From CAZSDU01 sp963662525 (GTDB lineage Bacteria > Bacteroidota > Bacteroidia > Bacteroidales > FEN-979), in assembly GCA_963662525.1 (NCBI GenBank), contig OY759717.1, positions 1,984,001 to 2,048,000 on the forward strand: 64,000 bases of DNA, written 5' to 3'. This document shows positions 36,054-43,751 of this stretch, piece by piece. A program made the position numbers and the translations under genes. Below the pieces are notes generated by a model. The model was not told where the DNA came from and did not search any database. It saw nothing but the letters and a program-made list of their open reading frames with translations. Numbering within the stretch: position 1 is the first letter of the stretch; each line of letters opens with the position of its first letter.

Positions 36054-37595
36054 ATGGCATTATTTGAAGATTTGATACTTAAAGGATATTTCCCATCTGA
36101 ATTAACTCCTTCATTTGTAACAGAAGAGCTTGTTAAAGTTTTTCCTGAGATGCTTTTAAATATTAATACATATTCACCATCTTATCCCCAAAAACCACAC
36201 CTGAGTAAACCAGTTATCTTTTCTATTCCTAAAATAAAAAAGTATAGGAGATACTTAGGAATACCTAATCCTTTAAGTATGATTAGGTTATCAACCACAA
36301 TTGATGAAAATTGGAAGGCAATAGAAACTTTCATTAATAAATCACCGATTTCTCTATCTAAGATAGTATACCCATCAACAGGTTATAGAGCAGTTAATGA
36401 ACCAAACTTTAGTGATATAAATAATGAAAGGTTATTTAGGTCTGTAGGTCTAAAGTACTTATTGATACTTGATATTTCACAGTTTTATCATTCAATCTAT
36501 ACTCATAGTATACCTTGGGCATTACATGGCAAGTCAATTGCAAAAAATAGAAGAAAGAGGGGAGATTTATTTGGAAATGCTTTGGATGAAGACTCTAGGA
36601 ATATCCAAGATGGTCAAACAATTGGTTTGCCTATTGGACCCGATACTAGTAGAATAATATCTGAGATTATAGCTTCAGCGATTGATGTTGAAATTTGTTC
36701 AAAAATTGGGGCATTACATGGTATTCGAAATGTTGATGATTATTATTTATATTTTCAATCACTTGATGAATTAGAAAAGGCAAGATCAATTATTCAAAGA
36801 ATATTGAAAGAGTATGGATTAGATTTAAATATCTCTAAGGATAAAATTTTTGAATTGCCTGAAATTATAGAGCCAGAATGGAAAAATGAAATACGGAGGT
36901 TCAAATTTAGAGAGAGCAAACGTCAACAAAGGACTGATATTATTTCATTTTTTGATAAAGTGTTCAACTATGCACGTCAGTACCCCAATGATTATGTTCT
37001 TAATTATGGCATTACAAAAATTAGAGGTTTAATAATACAAAAGGAAAACTGGGATGTAATGGAGTCTTTATTACTGAAAAGTATTTTACTTGAGCCTAGG
37101 GTAATCCATTTATTAAACGAAATAATTATAGGATACTATAAGTATGGTCATCCAATTAATGAATGTATTTTAACCACTTCACTATCTCCGTTTGTCGAGT
37201 ATCATTTATTAAATGAAAATCATTTTGAAGTGATTTGGGCATTATGGCTATTCAAGTCTATCAAAATACCAATCCCTTTAGGGTTAGCAAAATCCTTAAA
37301 TGATGCAAAAAATCCATTAGTAATATTGACTATTCTTGATTTATTTCATGCAGGTCTCATACCCGATGGATTAAATACAAATAAATGGACTATCTATTGT
37401 AAGGAAGAGCATTTATTCTCTGAATACTGGATCTTGGCATATGAAGCTAAAATAAAAAATTGGTTAAAATCAAAAACCGAATATTTAGATAAAAATCCAT
37501 TTTTCAAACTTTTAAAAATTAATAATGTTGAGTTTTATAAATTGGATAAGGAAATTGATTATTCCAAGCTTACTATTTATTATGGTATATCTTGA
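36054..37595 (+). CDS. Reverse transcriptase of the Abi / unknown-group (DRT-like) type
   Basis: A 513-residue RNA-directed DNA polymerase. RT motifs are clear: motif A LLILDISQFYHSIYTHSI with D140, motif B GLPIGPDTSR at 191-200, motif C RNVDDYYLYF with D228-D229 and motif D LNISKDKIFELP. There is no maturase or retron-type thumb; the C-terminal 230 residues are helical with repeat-like spacing, as in abortive infection and DRT-class RTs. The YTHSIPWALHGK and VDDYYLYF blocks agree with that class. I cannot assign a subtype. It is followed by a one-TM protein 70 bp later. Confidence 0.85.
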   Translation: MALFEDLILKGYFPSELTPSFVTEELVKVFPEMLLNINTYSPSYPQKPHLSKPVIFSIPKIKKYRRYLGIPNPLSMIRLSTTIDENWKAIETFINKSPISLSKIVYPSTGYRAVNEPNFSDINNERLFRSVGLKYLLILDISQFYHSIYTHSIPWALHGKSIAKNRRKRGDLFGNALDEDSRNIQDGQTIGLPIGPDTSRIISEIIASAIDVEICSKIGALHGIRNVDDYYLYFQSLDELEKARSIIQRILKEYGLDLNISKDKIFELPEIIEPEWKNEIRRFKFRESKRQQRTDIISFFDKVFNYARQYPNDYVLNYGITKIRGLIIQKENWDVMESLLLKSILLEPRVIHLLNEIIIGYYKYGHPINECILTTSLSPFVEYHLLNENHFEVIWALWLFKSIKIPIPLGLAKSLNDAKNPLVILTILDLFHAGLIPDGLNTNKWTIYCKEEHLFSEYWILAYEAKIKNWLKSKTEYLDKNPFFKLLKINNVEFYKLDKEIDYSKLTIYYGIS

Positions 37596-37665
37596 TCTTG
37601 TCAAGTAATGTTTTTACCGTATATACTACTAGGTTATTGAATTTAGTGATAATGTTAATTGTTAA

Positions 37666-38367
37666 ATGAGTTTTCATATGAATGATGTCTCACAAAATGT
37701 TTTAGTTTTTGCGATTGTTGCTGTAATACTTGTTGCATTTATCTTCGTTATCATGCGAGGCGGAACACTTAAGGAATTTGATCTACAAATGCTTAAAGGA
37801 TTATTCACCTTTAAAGGGAAGGCTGATACAAGAAGCAATAGTTTACCACAAAGGCGTAGTTCCGAATCTAACAGCCTTGATTCTGCTAGCCGCATATTAA
37901 AATGGCTTCAAGATAAACTAAATAAAATTGATGGAAATTATGTGTTGACAGAAGCAACTGATGAAAATGCTAGAATTGCTGCTAACCTATACACTAGATT
38001 ACAAGGAGATATTATTGCAACCTGTTTTTTCGAGTCTCCTGATTATGGAACTGGCGATTTTGCTGCTACCATTCACAGAGGGTCAAAGTTTACAAGGATT
38101 GCGCTTTCGTCTATGTGTGATGAACAAACAAATTTAATTTTAAGTAAGAGGTTTGGTAGCTTTGTTTGTGATGCCAGTTTGTTAGTTATACCTGATGATG
38201 TAAATATATCAAAAATTGGGGGAATATTTTGCAAGTTAGAGGATAAAAGTTATTTGACTTTTATTGCATTAAATAACCAAAGTGGAAAAGGAAAGAATCA
38301 AGGTTTAGTTTTTTGTGGAACCCTTGCAAAGCAATTTTATGATTATTATAATTCATTTATACCGTAG
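37666..38367 (+). CDS. One-TM protein downstream of the reverse transcriptase
   Basis: A 233-residue protein not recognised. Residues 10-30 (VLVFAIVAVILVAFIFVIM) are a membrane helix, followed by a basic, Ser-rich linker (QRRSSESNSLDSASR) and a cytoplasmic domain of about 155 residues (ILKWLQDKLNKIDGNYVL ... DIIATCFFESPDYGTGDF ... QGLVFCGTLAKQFYDYYNSF). A second ATG at 37678 is a possible start. It lies 70 bp after the RT on the same strand and may be its membrane partner or effector. No enzyme motif could be identified. Confidence 0.6.
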   Translation: MSFHMNDVSQNVLVFAIVAVILVAFIFVIMRGGTLKEFDLQMLKGLFTFKGKADTRSNSLPQRRSSESNSLDSASRILKWLQDKLNKIDGNYVLTEATDENARIAANLYTRLQGDIIATCFFESPDYGTGDFAATIHRGSKFTRIALSSMCDEQTNLILSKRFGSFVCDASLLVIPDDVNISKIGGIFCKLEDKSYLTFIALNNQSGKGKNQGLVFCGTLAKQFYDYYNSFIP

Positions 38368-38639
38368 ATTTTATGATTTTTATTTGCCTGATATTTATAT
38401 TTTATTGGTTTACTTTTGGACCCCTAGAGCATATTAATAGTTGTTAGGGTTGTTGATTGTATAATTTATTGCCATGCAGATGGTTATAATGGTTTTTATG
38501 ACACAAGGACTTAACTTTTAGAAGGCATTATTGACATACAGTTAAAAATGTAGTAATTTTAAATTTCAATATCTGAAGTAATCTTCCTTATCAAGTGCAT
38601 TTTATAACGGTAATTATTATAAATTTCAAATTTTATAAA
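38368..38639 (+). other. Untranslated stretch with a promoter-like -7 box
   Basis: This 272-bp AT-rich gap between the RT pair and the deaminase operon has no supported gene. TACTTTTG at 38411-38418 matches the -7 consensus, with TTTG at 38383-38386 (24-bp spacer, longer than usual). It could drive the deaminase operon with a leader of about 215 bases or produce a small RNA. Confidence 0.35.
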
Positions 38640-39089
38640 ATGAAATTGCACAGAATAAAGAAAATTGGCGATCAAATTGAAAGCAAGCTAATTTATAAAG
38701 CAACTAAAGCAATTTTAGATGGACATCGAACTACTATCGCAGGCATTAGATATGGGGCTTGTGCCTATTCTTCAAAAGGAAGGTATTATGTGGGTTTCAA
38801 CATTTTTTCATCTACTCAATCGTTAACACTCCATGCAGAACAGGTTGCGTTAGTTAATGCAGCAATTCACAAAGACCCCTTAATACAAGCCATCGCTATT
38901 TCATCAGAAGATGAATTGTTAATCCCTGTTCCTTGTGGAATTTGTCGACAGGCTCTTTTTGAAAATGCTCGATTTTCCAAAGTAGATATTCTTATTATAT
39001 GTATAGCAAAAAAAGAGATTAAATCCTTTTATTTGACTGAACTATATCCTAACCAATGGCCTGATAGAGAACCAAAATCAAGATTATGA
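38640..39089 (+). CDS. Cytidine deaminase-like zinc enzyme
   Basis: A 149-residue protein of the nucleoside deaminase (Cdd) fold. The zinc site is complete: H65-A-E67 in LTLHAEQVALVNAA, and P98-C99-G-I-C102 in VPVPCGICRQAL-like context. Length and the CRQ ending fit Cdd or blasticidin deaminase proteins, not tRNA or dCMP deaminases. I start at the ATG at 38640; an upstream ATG at 38595 adds 15 hydrophobic residues not seen in the family. It is the first gene of a seven-gene plus-strand operon and its stop overlaps the next start by 4 bases. Confidence 0.85.
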   Translation: MKLHRIKKIGDQIESKLIYKATKAILDGHRTTIAGIRYGACAYSSKGRYYVGFNIFSSTQSLTLHAEQVALVNAAIHKDPLIQAIAISSEDELLIPVPCGICRQALFENARFSKVDILIICIAKKEIKSFYLTELYPNQWPDREPKSRL

Positions 39090-39949
39090 AAACAGATTCA
39101 GAATATCCACCTATTGATCCTCAAAATGTAATTGATCTTGTTTTTTCTGCAACATTCTATAATTCATCTGATCTAAGAGGACAAAAATTTGGAGAATACC
39201 TTTTTTTTGATTCTCTTAAGGAATATAAGGAAAAATACAGGGATGATGATGCTGCATTAGCATATATTCGAACGCTGGAACCTATTATAGGAAGTGCCTT
39301 AAGAGCATTCAGTGTTGAAAAACTAAACTACAAAAGAAAAATACTTCCTTTGGAGCAAATCCAACAAGGAGAACAAGCAATATTAGACGATAATCTTAAT
39401 TTAATGCCGATTGTAGGCGTATCAAAGGGGTATAGCAGATGGACTGTTAATTTATCTTTAATTCTACTTGGGATTCTTGGTAGTACTATTCCTATACCTT
39501 GGACTTACCAAAATAGTAATTTGATTTATATCCTTGCATTTAGTATCATAGCAGGCTCTCTGTCAATTATTATTTCAATAGTTATTAGACGGTCTATAAG
39601 GTATTTTCTAACAAAAAAATTTATGAAGAAACTGTCAAAAGATTTAGATAGATACTGGAGCGAATCTTATTTGAAATATGAGAGCACATTGTTTGATACT
39701 TTAATTTCTTCTATTCGTGCAAAGGAACTATTTTATCCTCACCTATTTACTTTTGTCGATGGCCATTTATTCCCACGAGAAGATCTGCCATATTTACCTC
39801 CACCAAACTTTAAAACGTTAACACCAAGTAAAAAAAAATCATCTGAGTTGGTTGACATTCTAAATGAAGTTGTAAAGGCTAGAATTTCTATCAAACCCGG
39901 AGTGGATAAGATTAAATCTCTAAAAAGTTTAATAAAAGATAGTGAGTAA
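39086..39949 (+). CDS. Two-TM protein of the deaminase operon
   Basis: A 287-residue protein not recognised. Two adjacent membrane helices lie at about 119-138 (WTVNLSLILLGILGS) and 146-167 (IYILAFSIIAGSLSIIISIV), with cytoplasmic regions of about 115 residues on each side. This hairpin layout resembles 2TM effectors or anchors in nucleotide-signalling defence systems, but no domain can be named. It overlaps the deaminase stop by 4 bases and its own stop overlaps the GTG start of the methyltransferase by 8 bases, so translation is coupled. Confidence 0.6.
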   Translation: MKTDSEYPPIDPQNVIDLVFSATFYNSSDLRGQKFGEYLFFDSLKEYKEKYRDDDAALAYIRTLEPIIGSALRAFSVEKLNYKRKILPLEQIQQGEQAILDDNLNLMPIVGVSKGYSRWTVNLSLILLGILGSTIPIPWTYQNSNLIYILAFSIIAGSLSIIISIVIRRSIRYFLTKKFMKKLSKDLDRYWSESYLKYESTLFDTLISSIRAKELFYPHLFTFVDGHLFPREDLPYLPPPNFKTLTPSKKKSSELVDILNEVVKARISIKPGVDKIKSLKSLIKDSE

Positions 39950-40556
39950 ATACTCTTCAATACTTTCCATTAAAGAAGCATACAATAAAGTTGCATTAGA
40001 ACTTTATGCGAAATGGGGGTATAGAAATTCACTTTATAATGATAGGCTTGAGCGCTTTGTTGGACTACTTTCGCCTGAACAATCAATACTTGATCTTGGA
40101 TGTGGATTTGGGAGAGATGTATATTATTTTTCAAATAAAGGAATTCAGTGCGAGGGAATTGATGTTTCAGAAGAAATGATTCAGCTTGGACATAAAATTT
40201 ACGGTAATATTAATATTAGTGTAGGAAACATATTTGACATAGCAACAAGATACAAAGGGAGAAAATTTAACGGGGTCTGGATTAGAGGGGTTTTATTCCA
40301 TTATCCAATTTGTGCCTATGAGAAAATTTTTCTTGATATTCAAACTATACTTGATGAATACGGCTATTTATATATTCAAATTACTGATGAGATCCCTGGC
40401 AATTATACAAGAGGCATTTCTGATACCAACTCCTCAATAAATTATTATTTTTACAGCAAAGAAAAACTTTTGCAAGAAATAACTGAAAAATATTTTGAAG
40501 TTTTCTTAGATATATCAACTCAACATGATATATGTTTAATTCTAAAGCTAAGATAA
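39942..40556 (+). CDS. Class I SAM-dependent methyltransferase
   Basis: A 204-residue small-molecule-type methyltransferase. Motif I is ILDLGCGFGRDVYYF at residues 49-63, the acidic end of strand 2 is CEGIDVSEEMIQLG at 70-83, and VGNIFDIATRYKGRKFNGVWIRGVLFH carries motifs II-III. No DNA-methylase NPPY motif is present, so DNA is not the likely target. The start is GTG at 39942, the only one that fits the overlap with the upstream gene. It overlaps the radical SAM gene by 25 bases. Confidence 0.85.
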   Translation: MSKYSSILSIKEAYNKVALELYAKWGYRNSLYNDRLERFVGLLSPEQSILDLGCGFGRDVYYFSNKGIQCEGIDVSEEMIQLGHKIYGNINISVGNIFDIATRYKGRKFNGVWIRGVLFHYPICAYEKIFLDIQTILDEYGYLYIQITDEIPGNYTRGISDTNSSINYYFYSKEKLLQEITEKYFEVFLDISTQHDICLILKLR

Positions 40557-41368
40557 AATCAAATCGTAAAGTGATTCAAAAAAAGCTACGAGTAATTATT
40601 ACAAATTCTTGTAATCTTAACTGTAAAGATTGTTTTAATGAATGGAATCCTCAGAGAGGAAAATTATTTGCAAAAATTCAAGATATTTATAGTGCAATTC
40701 GTAATCTTGAGTATAGTGTGTTGTCAATAAAGTTAACAGGAGGTGAGCCTCTTTTACATCCCGACATTAACGAATTTTGTAAACAACTTGAAGATTTTGC
40801 TCCTGTAAGCATAACCACGAATGGCCTTCTTTTGTCTGCATGTATTGATACCATCCCTGTAAATATTCCAGTGACAATAAGTTTATATGGGAAAACGGCT
40901 TTGGAGTTTTCTAACCATACTCAAGTATCGTTAATATATTTTTATAAGCAAATTGAACAACTTGAAATTGTAAAATCAAATCCACATAGAACATTTTTTG
41001 CAAATATTATAATAAAAGATTCCTCGAGTTGGAATTTTTCTGATTGGCTTGAATTCGCTTTGAATTTTAAATTTAAGAAAGTTAGGTTTCTTACAAAATT
41101 AGGTGCTATCAACGATAAAATAATTTATCAAAATAATGTTGAATCAGTTGAAAAATTTATTTTGTCAAATCCGACTTGTTATAAAAATTATTACGATCCA
41201 TCCACTTTATCTTGTAGATATGGAGATTTGGAAATTCAACTAATAAGACAATACTACGAATTTGATTTAGCCGTACAAAAGACATATGGATTTATATGGA
41301 TAAATCCCAATGGGAGTGTGAATCATGAACCGAATTTCGATATTATTATAAATAATGGATTCAAATAG
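40532..41368 (+). CDS. Radical SAM protein (MoaA-like core)
   Basis: A 278-residue radical SAM enzyme. The 4Fe-4S cluster motif is C27-x3-C31-x2-C34 (NSCNLNCKDCFNEW), followed by the SAM-binding GGEP at 70-73 (IKLTGGEPLLHPDI) and a conserved TTNGLLL strand. There is no SPASM domain; two further cysteines (TCYKNY and SCRYGD) are far apart. The LTGGEPLLHPDI stretch is nearer to MoaA-type enzymes than to viperins. The substrate is unknown; the operon suggests a nucleotide or an unusual small molecule. Co-translation with the methyltransferase is indicated by the 25-base overlap. Confidence 0.85.
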   Translation: MFNSKAKIKSNRKVIQKKLRVIITNSCNLNCKDCFNEWNPQRGKLFAKIQDIYSAIRNLEYSVLSIKLTGGEPLLHPDINEFCKQLEDFAPVSITTNGLLLSACIDTIPVNIPVTISLYGKTALEFSNHTQVSLIYFYKQIEQLEIVKSNPHRTFFANIIIKDSSSWNFSDWLEFALNFKFKKVRFLTKLGAINDKIIYQNNVESVEKFILSNPTCYKNYYDPSTLSCRYGDLEIQLIRQYYEFDLAVQKTYGFIWINPNGSVNHEPNFDIIINNGFK

Positions 41369-41374
41369 TATGTA

Positions 41375-42106
41375 ATGAAACAAGATTCATTTTTATATTT
41401 ATTCGATATTGTAGTGAAGAACATTTTAAGGCGGATATCTTCGGATATGCCTTTTAATCAATCTTTTATTAATGAACTAAGTAAATATATTTCGAACGAA
41501 TCAATTCGTGGGCTTCCGATTGAAGCTACTAATTCTGCATTTATTGAACTAAGAAAATGGATAATATTTAATGATGAAAATATTGTTGGCCTATGTCTTT
41601 TTGGATCAATAGTTACCAATGCTTGCACAGAAAACAGTATAACTATTCCTAAAATAAATAATGAGTATCTGTCAAGTACCATTCAAATAGGACCGAGTGA
41701 TATAGACGGCCTCATTGTTGTTAAAAGGATTAAGGACAACTTGCCAAAGGTTTTGGGAGACTATAATATATTTAATGATAGGTGTGAATTAATTGGCAAA
41801 ATTAAAAGGAATTTATTAGAAAATATATTGGTAATAGAGAATGAAGAATTTGAAAATTCAATCATTTTTAATAAAAGCCTTTATCCAATGTATTATAGAC
41901 TATTGTTTAAAGCAGGAATTTGGCTTCGAGATGAAGAAAAAATAAAAGAAAGGTTCATTAGGAAAACTTCACTTACTGAAACTGAGTTATTAACACTTGC
42001 CACTCAATTTTATGAAAGAAGAATTGTTGCCTTACTTATGTTTTTAAAAGGCATTTGTAGTCATCGTGTATATCATGGATACCTATTTGGAAGTTCGGAA
42101 TATTGA
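41375..42106 (+). CDS. Nucleotidyltransferase-fold protein
   Basis: A 243-residue protein with the pol-beta nucleotidyltransferase signature: LFGS at residues 75-78 and, after a 30-residue insertion, SDIDGLIVV with D109 and D111 as metal ligands. The insertion between GS and DxD is longer than usual. A helical C-terminal part resembles that of aminoglycoside or KNTase-like enzymes. It could attach a nucleotide to a small molecule, a protein or an RNA. It starts 6 bp after the radical SAM gene. Confidence 0.7.
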   Translation: MKQDSFLYLFDIVVKNILRRISSDMPFNQSFINELSKYISNESIRGLPIEATNSAFIELRKWIIFNDENIVGLCLFGSIVTNACTENSITIPKINNEYLSSTIQIGPSDIDGLIVVKRIKDNLPKVLGDYNIFNDRCELIGKIKRNLLENILVIENEEFENSIIFNKSLYPMYYRLLFKAGIWLRDEEKIKERFIRKTSLTETELLTLATQFYERRIVALLMFLKGICSHRVYHGYLFGSSEY

Positions 42107-42172
42107 TGTTGTAATGTTAGAAATGTTTTCACATTAAGGCACAGATCCATTATAAGTTATAGTTATTAATGA

Positions 42173-42769
42173 ATGAGAAAGATAATCCTCGATTTAGCTG
42201 GTGTTGTAGTTGATATGAATTGGGATTTAGATAATATCAAAAAATCACTTAATCAAGAAATATCAGTAGATACATTGAATAAATTATATCAAGGTCAGCA
42301 GTATGAGAACTTTATGATTGGACAGGCGGATGAAGAAAGTGTAATTAAGTATTTTTTAGAGACTAACCAACTTAATTTCACAATAAAGCAAATTCAGAAC
42401 TTGGTAAGAAACAAACCTCAGTTTGTTTTTGGCATGAGGGACCTTCTAGAGAAGATTTATGAGAAATACCATTTGTGTTGTGTCTCTAATGAAGGACGTG
42501 AATGGATTAATTACAAATTTGAAAAACTTTATTTGAAAAAATATTTTAAAGAACTTTATTTTTCATGTGATTTTCATTGTCTTAAACCATCAGAAGAATT
42601 TTTTGAAAAACTTACGAAGAGAATTAATTTGACAGAGAATGAAGTTGTGTTAATTGATGACAATTTAAATATTTGTAGGCACGCTATCTTAGAAGGCATT
42701 CCTTCAATATGTTTCATTAATGCTTATCAATTAGAACAGGAATTGATTAAGTTGGATTATGATATTTAG
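42173..42769 (+). CDS. HAD family hydrolase of the deaminase operon
   Basis: A 198-residue HAD phosphatase with motif I ILDLAGVVVDM (nucleophile D7; Ala-Gly in place of the second Asp as in YihX-like members), motif II CVSNEGREW, motif III LKPSEEFFEKL and motif IV VLIDDNLNICRHA. The helical cap is inserted between motifs I and II. A phosphatase step on a sugar or nucleotide intermediate would fit the operon. It lies 66 bp after the nucleotidyltransferase gene. It is not closely similar to the chromosomal HAD gene at 20452. Confidence 0.85.
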   Translation: MRKIILDLAGVVVDMNWDLDNIKKSLNQEISVDTLNKLYQGQQYENFMIGQADEESVIKYFLETNQLNFTIKQIQNLVRNKPQFVFGMRDLLEKIYEKYHLCCVSNEGREWINYKFEKLYLKKYFKELYFSCDFHCLKPSEEFFEKLTKRINLTENEVVLIDDNLNICRHAILEGIPSICFINAYQLEQELIKLDYDI

Positions 42770-42851
42770 AGTATTGTAATAAATTATCCAAATTCAACTG
42801 CTTTTGCAAATTTTAACTTAATCCATGTAATTAAAATTAAAGTCTGAAAAT

Positions 42852-43520
42852 ATGACAGTTATTATTGCCTCAGCATCAAAAATGGGATGTGTTGTAAGTA
42901 GCGATGGTCTGGTAAGCTTCGGGTCTAAAAGAATGGAAAAAAACAAGACAGTTAGGCTTTATAATGGCAAAATCATTGTTGCCTTTGCTGGAATGATGTC
43001 TTTTGGAACAAATTCAGCCTTAGGTTTCAAAGAGACAGAAGACTGGATTAAAATGATAGAAGAAGAAATTAATCCTAAAACACTTAAGGGCTTTGCTCAT
43101 TATTTATCTAAGAGGTTGAATGATATAGTTTCACAATTGAATTCTGGAGAATGGGCAATAGCAAACCGAAATTTGGTTGTATTCGTAGCTGGAGCCAAAA
43201 AGTTACAAAAAAGAGATTATATGATTTATGAAGTTAATATTCATCCTGATCCAGGCAAAACTTATGTTATGCCCACCATAACACCTCATGGACCTGATAA
43301 AACGATAATGTTAAAACTTGTTAATTCAGGTGATGGTGCAGTTCAAAATGCAGCATTATTCCATCTAGAAACATTTAAAAATCAACCAAGTTTATCCCGA
43401 TTCAGAATGTTTAAGGAGCATAAGATTGCTCTACAAAAAGGAATAGACGCAGGCATAAAATCCAATCCCAATCCTCTAAATGTATCTTGTGGAGGCAATC
43501 TATATTTCCGTTATAAATAG
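42852..43520 (+). CDS. HslV/proteasome-like N-terminal-threonine hydrolase
   Basis: A 222-residue Ntn hydrolase of the proteasome family. After removal of Met1 the protein begins with Thr, the nucleophile; counted from it, Asp17 lies in SSDGLVS and Lys31 in KNKTVRLYNGKI, close to Thr1-Asp17-Lys33 of HslV. The KTVRLYNGKIIVAFAG stretch follows the HslV pattern KVRRLYNDKVIAGFAG closely. It is longer than HslV (about 175 residues) and no HslU-type ATPase is near. It starts 82 bp after the HAD gene, on the same strand, and is the last gene of the island. Confidence 0.75.
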   Translation: MTVIIASASKMGCVVSSDGLVSFGSKRMEKNKTVRLYNGKIIVAFAGMMSFGTNSALGFKETEDWIKMIEEEINPKTLKGFAHYLSKRLNDIVSQLNSGEWAIANRNLVVFVAGAKKLQKRDYMIYEVNIHPDPGKTYVMPTITPHGPDKTIMLKLVNSGDGAVQNAALFHLETFKNQPSLSRFRMFKEHKIALQKGIDAGIKSNPNPLNVSCGGNLYFRYK

Positions 43521-43534
43521 GCAGATTAGATTTG

Positions 43535-43552
43535 GTTATACAATGGTTATAC
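43535..43552. repeat. Right arm-type sites: two GTTATAC motifs, 11-bp period
   Basis: GTTATAC at 43535-43541 and 43546-43552, same direction and period as the pair at 21384-21401. About 20 of 24 bases around them agree between the two ends. Confidence 0.6.
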
Positions 43553-43676
43553 AATCATAAAAGTATATTGAGGTAAAATAGATTAAAAAAATTTATTGTG
43601 TGGAGGTTTATTTTTAAATTTGTTGAATTTGAGTTAGTTAAAGGGAATATGAAGTAAAATAGAGTTTTAATTTTAT

Positions 43677-43691
43677 TCCTGTTTGGCCCAC
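43677..43691. repeat. Right attachment site (attR core)
   Basis: TCCTGTTTGGCCCAC differs from the tRNA 3' end (21310-21324) in one base. The IS3 element starts on the next base, and the last three bases (CAC) are its apparent target duplication. Confidence 0.75.
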
Positions 43692-43751
43692 TATAGTACT
43701 CCCTCTTTCTTAGACCACGACTAATTAATTCTTAGGTGTACTTTTTGTTTG

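Larger units (their letters stand above)
21310..43691. mobile_element. tRNA-borne integrative genomic island, 22.4 kb, with defence cargo
   Basis: Bounded by the 15-base near-identical repeats at 21310 and 43677. Inside are a full-length Arm-binding-type tyrosine integrase, a second compact recombinase, an excisionase-like HTH protein and a VapE-type replication protein. No relaxase, type IV secretion, capsid or portal genes are present, so the element is not self-transmissible as seen and resembles a satellite or mobilisable island. The DNA is visibly richer in A+T than the flanks, most of all from 36 to 43.5 kb. The remaining genes are mostly of types found in anti-phage defence. Confidence 0.8.

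Noticed and set aside
36054..37595. Assignment to a numbered DRT class or to a retron
   Set aside because: No retron msr/msd structure or typical retron motif could be seen, and the subtype of DRT cannot be decided without a phylogeny.
40532..41368. Prokaryotic viperin
   Set aside because: The cluster motif is CNLNCKDCF and the GGEP strand reads IKLTGGEPLLHPDI, closer to MoaA-type enzymes; the usual viperin NFSGGEP-like block is absent.
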